From an uncultured Aquimarina sp. (GTDB lineage: Bacteria; Bacteroidota; Bacteroidia; Flavobacteriales; Flavobacteriaceae), in the NCBI GenBank assembly GCA_947493495.1, contig CANLRN010000010.1, positions 38,008-102,007 on the forward strand: DNA of 64,000 nucleotides. The letters are read 5' to 3'. Position numbers and translations under genes: made by a program. Shown here one piece after another: positions 37,313 to 46,723 of this stretch. Position 1 is the first letter of the stretch; each line of letters begins with the position of its first letter. The notes under the pieces were generated by a model. It was not told where the DNA came from and did no database searches. It saw nothing but the letters and a program-made list of their open reading frames with translations.

Positions 37313-39634
37313 TTATGAATCATAAACTTCTTCTACGGATAGAGAATGTATTTCTTTTTCGCGTTTTTCTTTTTCTTGCGCATCAATAACTGCTACCGAC
37401 GCCATATTTACGATTTCTTCTACACTAGCTCCTAATTGTAATATGTGTACTGGTTTTTTCATGCCCATCATAATAGGACCGATAGACTCAGAATTATTCA
37501 ATTCTTTGAGCATTTTATATGTGCTATTAGCAGAGTCTAAGTTCGGAAATATAAGTGTATTCACTTTACGCCCATTCAATTTAGAGAATGGAAATTTATC
37601 CTTACGCATTTCTTTATTAAGCGCAAAATCCATTTGTAATTCTCCATCCACAATAAGTTTTGGGTAATATCGATGTAGATACGCCACTGCATTCTTCACT
37701 TTAGAAGCATTAGGATGTTTAGAGGACCCAAAATTAGTATATGATATCATAGCTACTACAGGTGCTAGCCCAAACATCTCAACTGTTTTGGCAGTCATCT
37801 GTGCTATCTTAGCTAACTCTTTGGATGTGGGATCAATATTAATCGAGGTATCACTAATAAATAACGGCCCTTTATTAGTCATCATAACATTCATAGTAGC
37901 AATGCGCGTTGCTCCTTTTGCTAATCCTACCAACTCTAACATAGGTTTTACTACTGATGGATAACTACGGGAATATCCTGATAATAACGCATCTGCATCT
38001 CCTTCATTCACCATCATTGCGGCGAAATAATTGCGTTCTCTCATCACACGTTGAGCACTATAGAGTGTAATTCCTTTTCTACTATTATCTTTCCAATATG
38101 TATGAGCATATTTATTTTTTCTGTCAATTTCTTCATCTGATTTTGGATCTATTATAGTCACTCCGGCTGGATCAAAATCGATCTCTTTCATCAACTCTAG
38201 GATAATATCTTTTCTTCCTAATAATATAGGAAAAGCTATTCCTTCTTCTTTAATTGTTTGTGCTGCTTTGAGTATATCTAGATGATCACCTTCTGCAAAG
38301 ACCACTCTTTTAGGGTTTGTTTTAGCTCTATCCATAAGCAATCGAACCAATTTATTATCATTCCCCATGCGTTCTAGTAGCTCATCCTCATATCTCGGCC
38401 AATCTGTAATGGGTTCTGTAGCCACTCCACTTTCTATTGCTGCTTTAGCAACTGCTGGAGGAACTTTGGCTATTAATCTCGGGTCAAATGGTTTTGGTAT
38501 AATATACTCTTTCCCGAAATTAAGTCGGGTTGCTCCATAGGCTATATTTACTTGTTCTGGTACTGGCTCTTTAGCCAAGTCTGCTAATGCTTTTACCGCA
38601 GCCATTTTCATAGCTTCATTAATAGCTGTTGCTCTGACATCTAATGCTCCTCTAAATATGAACGGGAATCCTAACACATTATTTACCTGATTAGGATGGT
38701 CACTTCTACCTGTAGCCATAATCACATCTTCACGTGTTTTTATAGCTAAATCATATGTAATCTCTGGATCTGGATTGGCCATTGCAAATACGATAGGATT
38801 ATCTGCCATTGATAACAACATCGTAGGGTCTACCAAATTAGCCATTGATAATCCTATAAATACATCTGCATCTTCCATTGCATCTGCTAATGTGTCTAGA
38901 TCTCTACTGGTAGCAAATTCAGCTTTTTCTGGAGTAAGATTATCTCGATCTTTGCGAATCACTCCTTTACTATCTGTCATGACAATATTTTCTGCTTTTG
39001 CTCCAAATGCTTTATATAGTCTTGTACAAGAAACGGCTGCTGCTCCTGCGCCACTTACCACTATGCGCACGGTATCAATATCTTTTTCTGTTATCTCTAA
39101 CGCATTTATCAATGCAGCAGCAGATATGATGGCTGTCCCATGCTGATCATCGTGCATCACTGGGATATTTAATTCTTCTTTAAGACGTCTTTCGATCTCA
39201 AATGCTTCTGGAGCTTTAATATCTTCTAGATTGATCCCTCCAAAAGTTGGGGCAATATGCTTTACTGTTTCTATAAAAGCATCTACATCTTTGGTGTCGA
39301 CTTCGATATCAAACACGTCTATATCAGCAAATATTTTAAATAATAATCCTTTTCCTTCCATCACTGGTTTAGAAGCTTCTGGTCCAATATCACCTAATCC
39401 TAGTACCGCAGTTCCATTAGATATCACAGCAACCAGATTGCCCTTTGCCGTATACTTATATACATTTGCTGTATTTTTTTCAATTTCCAAACAAGGTTCT
39501 GCAACTCCTGGCGAGTATGCTAAGGATAAATCTCTTTGGGTAGCATATTTTTTGGTAGGGACTACTTTGATTTTACCAGGGGTAGGTTTTGCGTGATAGA
39601 TTAAGGCTTCTCGTCTTTTGCTTTCGATACTCAT
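37313..39634 (-). CDS. maeB: NADP-dependent malic enzyme, hybrid MaeB type
   Basis: A 773-aa cytoplasmic enzyme that decarboxylates malate to pyruvate with NAD(P)H formation. N-terminal malic domain (about 1-160): PTKKYATQRDLSLAYSPGVAEPCLEI, then INLEDIKAPEAFEIE and HDDQHGTAIIS. NAD(P)-binding domain (about 160-420): VVSGAGAAAVSCTRL and ATGRSDHPNQVNNVLGFPFIFRGALD. A C-terminal phosphotransacetylase-like domain (about 425-760) is typical of hybrid MaeB enzymes and is thought to be regulatory. The start is the ATG at 39632-39634; ten earlier in-frame codons precede it but have no counterpart in the family. A perfect promoter is 28 nt upstream. Confidence 0.96.
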   Translation of the reverse strand: MSIESKRREALIYHAKPTPGKIKVVPTKKYATQRDLSLAYSPGVAEPCLEIEKNTANVYKYTAKGNLVAVISNGTAVLGLGDIGPEASKPVMEGKGLLFKIFADIDVFDIEVDTKDVDAFIETVKHIAPTFGGINLEDIKAPEAFEIERRLKEELNIPVMHDDQHGTAIISAAALINALEITEKDIDTVRIVVSGAGAAAVSCTRLYKAFGAKAENIVMTDSKGVIRKDRDNLTPEKAEFATSRDLDTLADAMEDADVFIGLSMANLVDPTMLLSMADNPIVFAMANPDPEITYDLAIKTREDVIMATGRSDHPNQVNNVLGFPFIFRGALDVRATAINEAMKMAAVKALADLAKEPVPEQVNIAYGATRLNFGKEYIIPKPFDPRLIAKVPPAVAKAAIESGVATEPITDWPRYEDELLERMGNDNKLVRLLMDRAKTNPKRVVFAEGDHLDILKAAQTIKEEGIAFPILLGRKDIILELMKEIDFDPAGVTIIDPKSDEEIDRKNKYAHTYWKDNSRKGITLYSAQRVMRERNYFAAMMVNEGDADALLSGYSRSYPSVVKPMLELVGLAKGATRIATMNVMMTNKGPLFISDTSINIDPTSKELAKIAQMTAKTVEMFGLAPVVAMISYTNFGSSKHPNASKVKNAVAYLHRYYPKLIVDGELQMDFALNKEMRKDKFPFSKLNGRKVNTLIFPNLDSANSTYKMLKELNNSESIGPIMMGMKKPVHILQLGASVEEIVNMASVAVIDAQEKEKREKEIHSLSVEEVYDS

Positions 39635-39661
39635 ATAAATCAATATAATTTGTGTACTATA

Positions 39662-39690
39662 CAAAGGTACAAGTCTACACGAGATGCAAA
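39662..39690 (-). promoter_or_regulatory. Bacteroidota-type promoter of maeB
   Basis: On the minus strand, TTTG (complement of 39687-39690), 17 nt, TACCTTTG (complement of 39662-39669) is a full consensus match. Transcription would start near 39655 and leave about 20 nt of leader. It confirms the ATG at 39634 and excludes the longer frame. Confidence 0.65.
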
Positions 39691-39779
39691 AGGTAAAATG
39701 AATTTATCTTCAAAAAATTGAAAATTGAAAAAGGTTTTGTCTTTTTTAAAGATTTACATTGAAGATTTCTTAGTAATTC

Positions 39780-41717
39780 TTAGTTTCTTCTGAATATCTT
39801 ATCAGGATCAGTTAATTGATCCAATTGAGATTTTAATTTTTCATCCAACAAAGTTAACCCCAATTGATACGAAGCATTCATCCATCCGAATCCACTGGGA
39901 GTAATATAATTAAATTCGGTTCCTACATTTCCGTATTCGGCATATACTTTATGAGTACATTGTACAACATCATATTTCTCTGGGATCGTGCCATTATAAT
40001 TAACCGCATTTTTTGTGATCATCCATAACCAACGATATACTAGTTCTCGAACTTCTTGTTCATATCCATAATTCATAAGACCTCTCCAAATCATCATTTG
40101 ATGTGGTGCCCAGCCATTAGGATAATCCCATTGTCGTTGAGGCGCATTAGGATTTTCTTTATCAATACTATTTGTTGTTGCTACTATCCCACCTTTTTTC
40201 ACCAAATTATCAAATAAATTCTTAAGTAAAGATGCAGCTTGTTCTTTAGTACTTAACCCTGCCCAAAGTGGATAATAATTAGTCGCAGATTCTATTTGCT
40301 GCTGTGTTTTGGTTACAAAATTATAATCGTAAAAAGTCTCTTTTTCTGAATCCCACATCAATTCATTCATTGTCTTTTTCCTATCTGCTGCTTTTTTCAA
40401 CCAAAAAGAAGAGGTGAATGTTTTTTCTCCTACACTAAACTCATCTTCAAATATTTCTTTTATTAGATAGGCAATATCTGTTTCATATTTATACAACAAA
40501 CTATTGATCCCAACGGTATTAAGATGTGTGCAAACATTATCTAATCTATTGGATGTGTCATGACCACTTTCTCTCATCGAACGATCATGAGTGAAATATA
40601 TATCCAATTCTTTGTCTACTATTTCTCCCGAATCATATTTTTCTGTAAAATCCTTTAGACTACGTTTATGCTTCTTTGCATATGTATTTAATATAAAATC
40701 AAAATGACCTTCTTCTGTTTCTGGGGGAATTCCTATCCCTTCTCCATAGAAGCGATTTAATCCAGTATCTGTAAGTCGCACTCCTGATTTCATCCATACG
40801 GTTTCATATTCTTTAATAACCATACGTAGGTTCTTGGCTAGCCACTCTCTAGAAACTTTCTGGTTATTTTGATATATTTCTTTAAGTAATGAACTGAAAA
40901 AAGGCGGCTGTGTTCTGGTTAGATAATAACTCCTATTTGCATTTAATATCTTTCCATAATGCTCGATCTGATATGCGAAATTATCTGCCATAGACATTGC
41001 AAGATCTTCCCGATCATCAATCAATAATCCAACAGACTCAAAATAGCTATCCCATCCATACATTTCATTAAATCTTCCTCCAGGCACTACAAAAGGTCTA
41101 GCTTGATAGTTTCCTTCTTCATCTTTGTTATGCGCCAGATTTAAAATTCCTGGATTTTTATTGAGTGTTTTTACAAATCCAGGTGTAATTTCCTCTGGAA
41201 GTGTTATCACTGTAAGGTGAGGAACCTCTGATTTTATAGATTCGAAATACGTAATAGCTTCTTGATCCTTATAAGGTATGTACAACCTAAAAGTATCAGT
41301 ATCTGATTTGGTATCTTCCAAAACCGTTGCTAATCCCTTTTTATCAACAGATCTGGTCAGATTATCCCAATATCTAGTTTTTATTAATCTTGAAATTCGA
41401 TTGCTTGGAGATTCGGTAATTCGATCTAAAGAAATAATATCTCCTTCTCTTGCAATTGCTAATTCCTGAAGTAAATTAGATAGATGATATGTTCCTTTGA
41501 CCAGAGTAGATTTTCCATTAGCATTGACGAATTCGAACTGTTTCGGTCCGCTGTCATCAACGGTTATTTTTTTATCTCCGTCTGTATCTTCCTGTACAAT
41601 TAGTTTGTCTAGCGTTTGTTTATAGCCTAAAAATGATGAACCCTTTTTATTTTTACAACTGATACATATTATAAAAATAATAGAAGTTGCAAAAAATCTA
41701 AATGCAGGATATCTCAT
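39780..41717 (-). CDS. Trehalase-family (GH37) lipoprotein
   Basis: A 645-aa lipoprotein with lipobox ICISC (Cys21). An N-terminal beta extension of about 80 aa is followed by an (alpha/alpha)6 barrel with both trehalase signatures: PGGRFNEMYGWDSYF (about 214) and QWDYPNGWAPHQ (about 529). Trehalases split trehalose into two glucoses; the lipid anchor places it outside the inner membrane. It follows the sodium/solute symporter by 11 nt, so the pair would hydrolyse trehalose outside and import the product (inference). The catalytic Asp and Glu were not assigned one by one. Confidence 0.9.
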   Translation of the reverse strand: MRYPAFRFFATSIIFIICISCKNKKGSSFLGYKQTLDKLIVQEDTDGDKKITVDDSGPKQFEFVNANGKSTLVKGTYHLSNLLQELAIAREGDIISLDRITESPSNRISRLIKTRYWDNLTRSVDKKGLATVLEDTKSDTDTFRLYIPYKDQEAITYFESIKSEVPHLTVITLPEEITPGFVKTLNKNPGILNLAHNKDEEGNYQARPFVVPGGRFNEMYGWDSYFESVGLLIDDREDLAMSMADNFAYQIEHYGKILNANRSYYLTRTQPPFFSSLLKEIYQNNQKVSREWLAKNLRMVIKEYETVWMKSGVRLTDTGLNRFYGEGIGIPPETEEGHFDFILNTYAKKHKRSLKDFTEKYDSGEIVDKELDIYFTHDRSMRESGHDTSNRLDNVCTHLNTVGINSLLYKYETDIAYLIKEIFEDEFSVGEKTFTSSFWLKKAADRKKTMNELMWDSEKETFYDYNFVTKTQQQIESATNYYPLWAGLSTKEQAASLLKNLFDNLVKKGGIVATTNSIDKENPNAPQRQWDYPNGWAPHQMMIWRGLMNYGYEQEVRELVYRWLWMITKNAVNYNGTIPEKYDVVQCTHKVYAEYGNVGTEFNYITPSGFGWMNASYQLGLTLLDEKLKSQLDQLTDPDKIFRRN

Positions 41718-41728
41718 GTTTTATTTTT

Positions 41729-43447
41729 TTACCAAAAAAAGCTTACTATTAATGCTGTCACTATCAAAAGTATAATAGATAAAATTCTATAATTCTTATA
41801 CCAAGATAACCCGATCAATTCTTTAGATTCTTCTGCAAACATCTTTCTTTTGTATGTATACTCCTCAATTTGTTGCTCAGATTGTGGTTTGGTAATCAAA
41901 CTTACAACGATATGAAGAAATACACAAATCACAAATAACCAAGTAGCTTTTGCTAAAAAGTGTAATTCATTTACTGCTGTAATCCAATCAAAAGTTTGAG
42001 ACAAGATCATTAAAATTGCTAAACAAAAACCTATTAACAAACTCATGATCGATCCATTCCCATTTGCTCTTTTCCAGAATAATCCCAGCACAAAAGTAGA
42101 AACTGCAGGTGGACAAGTATATGCAATTACTAGTTGCAAATATGTCCATAAAGAATCGCTTACACTTTCTATAAAGGGAACCCAAGAAATGGCCAATACT
42201 ACTAGAATTATGGTGGTAATTTGTCCAACACGTACTAATTGTTTACTGGTAAGCTCAGGTTTTAACTGTTTTACAAAATCCATAGTAACTAATGTAGATG
42301 CAGAATTAAACGTTGCAGAAACAGATGACATCATTGCTGCCATAAGTCCCGCTACCACTAAACCTAATACACCAACTGGTAATAGTTGAAACAATAAAAC
42401 CGGATAGGTAAGATTAGGGCAATCTGCAAGGTTATTACAAATAGTCCCATCAATCAATGTGTAATTTAGACCGGTAATATCCAAAGTACTAAATAACAAC
42501 AAAGCTAATACCCCAGGAACTACCATAATAAAAATCACAGGTAATTTTAAGAATCCTGCGAATAATGCCCCCCAACGTCCGTGATTGAGATCTTTGGCTC
42601 CCAAAACTCTCTGTACCATAAATTGATTATTAGCCCAGAAATAAAACCCAAGCAAGGGCACTCCACTGAGTAATCCCCACCAAGGCATAAACTCATCATT
42701 ACTAGGTCTTACCAAACTAAACACCTCATCTGAATTAGCGGGGATGTATTTTCTTTCAGCTAGACGATCTCCAAAATTCACTTCGCCAGCTGTTAACATT
42801 AGATCCAATTTGGCCATCATTTCAGACCACCCACCACCGAGTTGATCAAAAGCAAAATATGTTAACAAACAAGACCCTATAATCAGTAAGACTGCTTGTA
42901 TCACTTCTGTTTGTATTACCGAGTTTAATCCTCCAGGAATAGTATATGCCGCCGCCGCTGTAGCTAAAATTATTAAAATCAAAGTAGAATCCAAGGATGG
43001 AAACAATAATGTCAAAACAATTTTGCCCACATACAAACCTGCCGCAGTATCTACTAAAATATTACCAATTACAGTTATAAATGAAAAATAATATCTTGAT
43101 CTTTTATCGTAGCGTCTTTCTAGGAATTCTGGCATAGTATACACTCCAGACTTGAGATAAAACGGAAGAAAGAAAATCGCAAAGAAGATCAATACCACTA
43201 CGGCATACCATTCATAATTATATACATTGATATTTGTCTGATACGCATCGGAAGCCAATCCCACCAAGGTAGAACTGGAAATATTAGCCGAAAACAGCGC
43301 TATTCCTACTATTGGCCACGTCATGGTTCTACCTCCTAAGAAATAATCCTCTGAGCTTCCTCGTTTTGATTTTGAAATTCCATAAACGATTATTCCGATA
43401 AGATAAACTACTATTACCCCTATATCTATATAAGATAATTCATTCAT
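41729..43447 (-). CDS. Sodium/solute symporter (SSS family), sugar type
   Basis: A 572-aa inner-membrane protein with about 14 helices. Family features include the GGRTMTWPIVGIALFSANIS opening, RRYDKRSRYYFS, and GGLNSVIQTEVIQA in the middle, which resembles SGLT-type sugar transporters. It lies 11 nt upstream of the trehalase gene, which suggests glucose or trehalose as cargo (inference). A long loop (about 215-255) is hydrophilic. The start is ATG 43445-43447. Confidence 0.9.
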   Translation of the reverse strand: MNELSYIDIGVIVVYLIGIIVYGISKSKRGSSEDYFLGGRTMTWPIVGIALFSANISSSTLVGLASDAYQTNINVYNYEWYAVVVLIFFAIFFLPFYLKSGVYTMPEFLERRYDKRSRYYFSFITVIGNILVDTAAGLYVGKIVLTLLFPSLDSTLILIILATAAAAYTIPGGLNSVIQTEVIQAVLLIIGSCLLTYFAFDQLGGGWSEMMAKLDLMLTAGEVNFGDRLAERKYIPANSDEVFSLVRPSNDEFMPWWGLLSGVPLLGFYFWANNQFMVQRVLGAKDLNHGRWGALFAGFLKLPVIFIMVVPGVLALLLFSTLDITGLNYTLIDGTICNNLADCPNLTYPVLLFQLLPVGVLGLVVAGLMAAMMSSVSATFNSASTLVTMDFVKQLKPELTSKQLVRVGQITTIILVVLAISWVPFIESVSDSLWTYLQLVIAYTCPPAVSTFVLGLFWKRANGNGSIMSLLIGFCLAILMILSQTFDWITAVNELHFLAKATWLFVICVFLHIVVSLITKPQSEQQIEEYTYKRKMFAEESKELIGLSWYKNYRILSIILLIVTALIVSFFW

Positions 43448-43660
43448 ATGTGAAATGTTTTGTATTGTTTAGTATATAATTTTTCAGCCCTCATAATTTT
43501 TTTATAAAAAATGAAACTATTTAAAATTCTACAGAATTTTTACCAAAAACCTAAGAAATTTACAATATTCTAGTAAAATTTATATGCTTTTATTATTTTA
43601 ACATCATAAAATTTTTGATGCAAACCTTTGTATTGCGAAATCTCTAAAGAATAAAGACTT

Positions 43661-44584
43661 TTATTTTAAAAACTGAATATTTCTGCTTAAACCTGAGAAC
43701 TTAGTTCTTTTTACTGCAGATTTCTGGAATACTTTAGAAAACACTTCTTGCGTAATCTCTTCCCAATCTTTTTTAGTCATTTCTAACAGCTCTGGATTCG
43801 GATTAAATAAAGGCTCATTATGAGGTTTAGAAAATCGATTCCAAGGGCATACATCCTGGCATATATCACACCCAAACATCCAATTATCGAATTGTCCTTT
43901 AACATCGTTTGGGATTTCTTCTTTTAGTTCTATAGTAAAGTAAGAGATGCATTTACTTCCATCTACTACATATGGATCTACAATGGCTTGTGTAGGACAG
44001 GCATCTATACAGGCCGTACAACTCCCACAATGATCTGTTACTGGCGTATCATATTCTAGCTCTAAATCAACAATTAGCTCGGCAATAAAATAGAAAGACC
44101 CAACTTTTTGAGTGATCAGGTTACTGTTTTTTCCTATCCATCCCAAGCCACTTTTAGCTGCCCAAGCCTTATCAAGCACTGGTGCAGAATCTACAAAGGC
44201 ACGACCATGAACTTCACCAATAGTATCTTGTATAAATTGCAGTAATTGTTTGAGTTTATCTTTGATTACAAAATGATAATCGGTACCGTATGCATATTTT
44301 GATATTTTGGGGGCATTTGGGTCTTTTTGGCCTTCTGATGGAAAATAATTAAGTAGTAAGGATATCACACTTTTTGACCCTTCGACCAATTTGGTAGGAT
44401 CTAGCCGTTTATCAAAATGATTCTCCATATAAGACATCTGCCCATGCATATTTTTATTGAGCCATTTTTCTAAGCGAGGAGCTTCCTCTTCTAGAAACTC
44501 TGTTCTACTTATCCCACAAGACAGAAAACCGAGGCGCTTGGCTTCGGTTTTTATCAATTGGGTATGTGTAGCTTTAGAATTCAT
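43661..44584 (-). CDS. queG: Epoxyqueuosine reductase QueG
   Basis: A 307-aa cytoplasmic cobalamin- and Fe-S-dependent enzyme that carries out the last step of queuosine synthesis in tRNA. Two 4Fe-4S motifs are visible: [15 protein letters not shown] and [11 protein letters not shown]. Upstream segments [13 protein letters not shown] and [27 protein letters not shown] match the family. The length is at the short end, as in other members that lack the C-terminal HEAT repeat. It stands alone, 57 nt upstream of nothing else on its strand until 44642. Confidence 0.95.
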   Translation of the reverse strand: MNSKATHTQLIKTEAKRLGFLSCGISRTEFLEEEAPRLEKWLNKNMHGQMSYMENHFDKRLDPTKLVEGSKSVISLLLNYFPSEGQKDPNAPKISKYAYGTDYHFVIKDKLKQLLQFIQDTIGEVHGRAFVDSAPVLDKAWAAKSGLGWIGKNSNLITQKVGSFYFIAELIVDLELEYDTPVTDHCGSCTACIDACPTQAIVDPYVVDGSKCISYFTIELKEEIPNDVKGQFDNWMFGCDICQDVCPWNRFSKPHNEPLFNPNPELLEMTKKDWEEITQEVFSKVFQKSAVKRTKFSGLSRNIQFLK

Positions 44585-44641
44585 AGTTCCTTTACAATCC
44601 GTAGGCTAAAGTATCAAGATTATACAAGGTATTTTTAAGAT

Positions 44642-45157
44642 TTATGATTTTTTCTCAAATCTATATTGTATTGTAGGATTAATATTAGGGTTTGATGTTG
44701 TCAGGAATAAAATATTTTCTTCAATTTTATAATTAAATATATCCATAGGAGGAGGAATAAAATCATCTGTTCCATCAAGCTCTGGAGTGGAACCATCAAA
44801 TAAAATAGTTCCAATATTATCATTTGGAATATAGTCTCCTTGCAGTTCAGTACTTTCAGAGCCATCTTCATTTGAAACAATTTGACAGCTTGGTTTTCCT
44901 AAATTACCTTCACTATCAAAAAATGACACTTCTAGATTACTTATTACCAACTTATTATTTTCTTTAAATTCTATAGTGGTACGTCCAACTCCTTCACATC
45001 CTAAATTACTAAAATCAACATTTGAAATTTCTTGCACTTCCCAAGTACCTATTAAATTTATATTTGATGTATTTGGTTGTCCATCATCATCATCTCCAAA
45101 ACAAGATGTGAGAAATATACATAATACAAGCCCTAAATAAAATGATATTTTTTCCAT
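44642..45157 (-). CDS. Lipocalin-like lipoprotein
   Basis: A 171-aa lipoprotein with lipobox LTSC (Cys19), followed by a poly-Asp stretch. The mature part starts NLIGTWEVQEI and has beta strands typical of Bacteroidota lipocalin-like domains (IEFKENNKLVIS, YRFEKKS end). The ligand is unknown. It lies outside the terminator of the accessory operon (45198-45226), so it is a separate unit. Confidence 0.75.
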   Translation of the reverse strand: MEKISFYLGLVLCIFLTSCFGDDDDGQPNTSNINLIGTWEVQEISNVDFSNLGCEGVGRTTIEFKENNKLVISNLEVSFFDSEGNLGKPSCQIVSNEDGSESTELQGDYIPNDNIGTILFDGSTPELDGTDDFIPPPMDIFNYKIEENILFLTTSNPNINPTIQYRFEKKS

Positions 45158-45197
45158 AATCCATTGTTTTATAATTAGTTACTAAATATACTAAAAA

Positions 45198-45226
45198 AAC
45201 CAGAACATCTAATTGATGTTCTGGTT
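45198..45226 (-). terminator. Terminator closing the accessory operon
   Basis: A perfect 12-bp stem aaccagaacatc / gatgttctggtt around taatt, followed on the minus strand by a run of T. It lies 44 nt after the stop of the GG-leader peptide gene and so ends the whole 45270-48711 operon. Confidence 0.93.
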
Positions 45227-45269
45227 GACTAAGAAAAACTTAGTTCTGTTACATCTTATGCATTTCTAT

Positions 45270-45446
45270 TTACCGTCCTGGTGCTGGTCCTAAACCACAT
45301 AATTGATAACATACCGCATCAGGAGAATTACTCCTCAAACACCTTTCCATACAAAAATCGTCTGTAATAGGGATTCGTCCCCCATGAATCGATTTCTGAT
45401 CAATTTTACTAAGCGTTTTCATGTTTTCTAGTTTAAAATTTTTCAT
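45270..45446 (-). CDS. Double-glycine leader peptide, bacteriocin-like precursor
   Basis: A 58-aa precursor. The leader (1-23) reads MKNFKLENMKTLSKIDQ then KSIHGG, the double-glycine type that C39-peptidase ABC exporters cut and that Bacteroidota use for many ribosomal natural products. The mature part is 35 aa with exactly four cysteines in two CxxxC pairs (mature Cys9, 13, 23 and 27), an arrangement that can make a disulfide-linked helical hairpin (inference). The frame opens 12 codons further at 45482, but the ATG at 45444-45446 starts the classical leader. It is last in the operon, before a strong terminator. No C39 exporter or modifying enzyme is in the window. Confidence 0.72.
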   Translation of the reverse strand: MKNFKLENMKTLSKIDQKSIHGGRIPITDDFCMERCLRSNSPDAVCYQLCGLGPAPGR

Positions 45447-45516
45447 AATTAAATGATTTAATGTAATGCCTACTCTATTCACTTTTCGGCTTCCGTGTTT
45501 ACTTATACTTTATATA

Positions 45517-45828
45517 TTAGAACTTAATTTCTGGGAAGTTTTGAGCGACTCCGCCTCCATTAACATAATAGGTGACATGAGTATCCTTTTTTACTTTTAT
45601 TTGCATTCTTGCTCTGGTCAACGACCACGCACCTACTTGAAGTTTTTTGTAGGTTTCTCCGTCTAATTTTTGTTTCTGTCTATCTTTTCCAAACCACCCA
45701 ACTCCATATCTAATTTTAATAGAGGCTCCACTCGGAGCTCTAAAAAAAGCAACCCCATTAGCGTTAAAAAAAAATTCTACAGTTCTCCATTTTCCTTTTT
45801 TTATAAATCTTTGTCTGATCTTACTCAT
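45517..45828 (-). CDS. 103-aa protein of unknown function
   Basis: I do not recognise it. There is no signal peptide or membrane helix. It is basic and rich in aromatic residues and Gly (WRTVEFFFNANGVAFFRAPSGASIKIRYGVGWFG), with alternating hydrophobic residues that suggest a beta-sandwich. The C-terminal half (YKKLQVGAWSLTRARMQIKVKKDTHVTYYV) continues the pattern. It has no Cys. Position: 30 nt after the crystallin-domain gene and 70 nt before the GG peptide ORF. Confidence 0.65.
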   Translation of the reverse strand: MSKIRQRFIKKGKWRTVEFFFNANGVAFFRAPSGASIKIRYGVGWFGKDRQKQKLDGETYKKLQVGAWSLTRARMQIKVKKDTHVTYYVNGGGVAQNFPEIKF

Positions 45829-45858
45829 AATTCTATCTTTTAATTGTTGTAGTGGTTA

Positions 45859-46623
45859 CTATATTTTACTCCATCTACAACTAGTCAATTCATCTCCTAG
45901 TTTATGGATTTTTAGATCTTTGATATAGTGTGTTCCGCAACCAAATTCTATCTTCTCTCCTTTAAAATTATCGTGCTGAAAAACTTCGAGTTTAATTCCT
46001 TTGGGAACTGTTGCCACCAATGATGATGCTTTATCATTAAAACCAGCTGTTTTAAGATGTTTTATATCCTCATTTTTTTTAATATGAAGCTTTTTTCCTT
46101 TAAACATAGAATGTTCATACAAGGTAATTCCTGGTCCTGTTAATGATCTTGGCGGTTTGATTTCTTTAGATAAAGACATCAAAAAATTACTTATTGCTTT
46201 TTCATATCCATGATCCATATCTACGAATGATAACTTATCAGAATGTCTCTCTAACATATCGTAATATTTACTTAGATCAACACCAAAATAAGCGCCTATA
46301 GCAAGACCTACAGGTTTTAATTTACCTGTCAATGTTTTTACTAATCCTCCTTCTTTTTTTTCTATGATCATTCGTTCTGGTTTAGCAGGGGAGATCTTAT
46401 TTTTTACTTTTTTAAACCCAAACCAACATTGATCATCATCTCTAAATCGTAAATGATGAGAAATTTGTCCAAAAACGATCAACTCACCATCACAGTTTAC
46501 CGTTAATGTCAATGGTTTTACATTGAACTCATGTTCTTTTGAACTTCCTAGTTCTTTGATTTTTACTTTTTTTGCTTCTGGGCCACTTATGGCTGCTTTG
46601 ATTACTTTTTGTGATACACTCAT
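45859..46623 (-). CDS. Beta/gamma-crystallin domain protein
   Basis: A 254-aa protein without a signal peptide. Residues 1-160 are a region I do not recognise (beta-rich start, then a hydrophobic helix near 105-120 and a helical part). Residues 163-254 are two Greek-key motifs of a beta/gamma-crystallin: GPGITLYEHSMFKGKKL and KLEVFQHDNFKGEKIEF. The first carries the canonical calcium motif N196-D-K-A-S-S; the second has a weaker G243-D-E-L-T-S. Bacterial crystallins bind calcium and are often secreted, although no export signal is seen here. It is fourth in the divergent operon. Confidence 0.82.
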   Translation of the reverse strand: MSVSQKVIKAAISGPEAKKVKIKELGSSKEHEFNVKPLTLTVNCDGELIVFGQISHHLRFRDDDQCWFGFKKVKNKISPAKPERMIIEKKEGGLVKTLTGKLKPVGLAIGAYFGVDLSKYYDMLERHSDKLSFVDMDHGYEKAISNFLMSLSKEIKPPRSLTGPGITLYEHSMFKGKKLHIKKNEDIKHLKTAGFNDKASSLVATVPKGIKLEVFQHDNFKGEKIEFGCGTHYIKDLKIHKLGDELTSCRWSKI

Positions 46624-46723
46624 GATTTGTTATAATTTTTTATTTACTAAATTTTGGGTGTACGTCTCCTTATCCTCATGGATATGGGATCGTAGAATTC
46701 GTTAAATTATATGTTAAATTGAG

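Noticed and set aside
38775..39146. 123-aa plus-strand frame inside maeB
   Set aside because: Antisense shadow of a strongly conserved enzyme gene, with no own signals.
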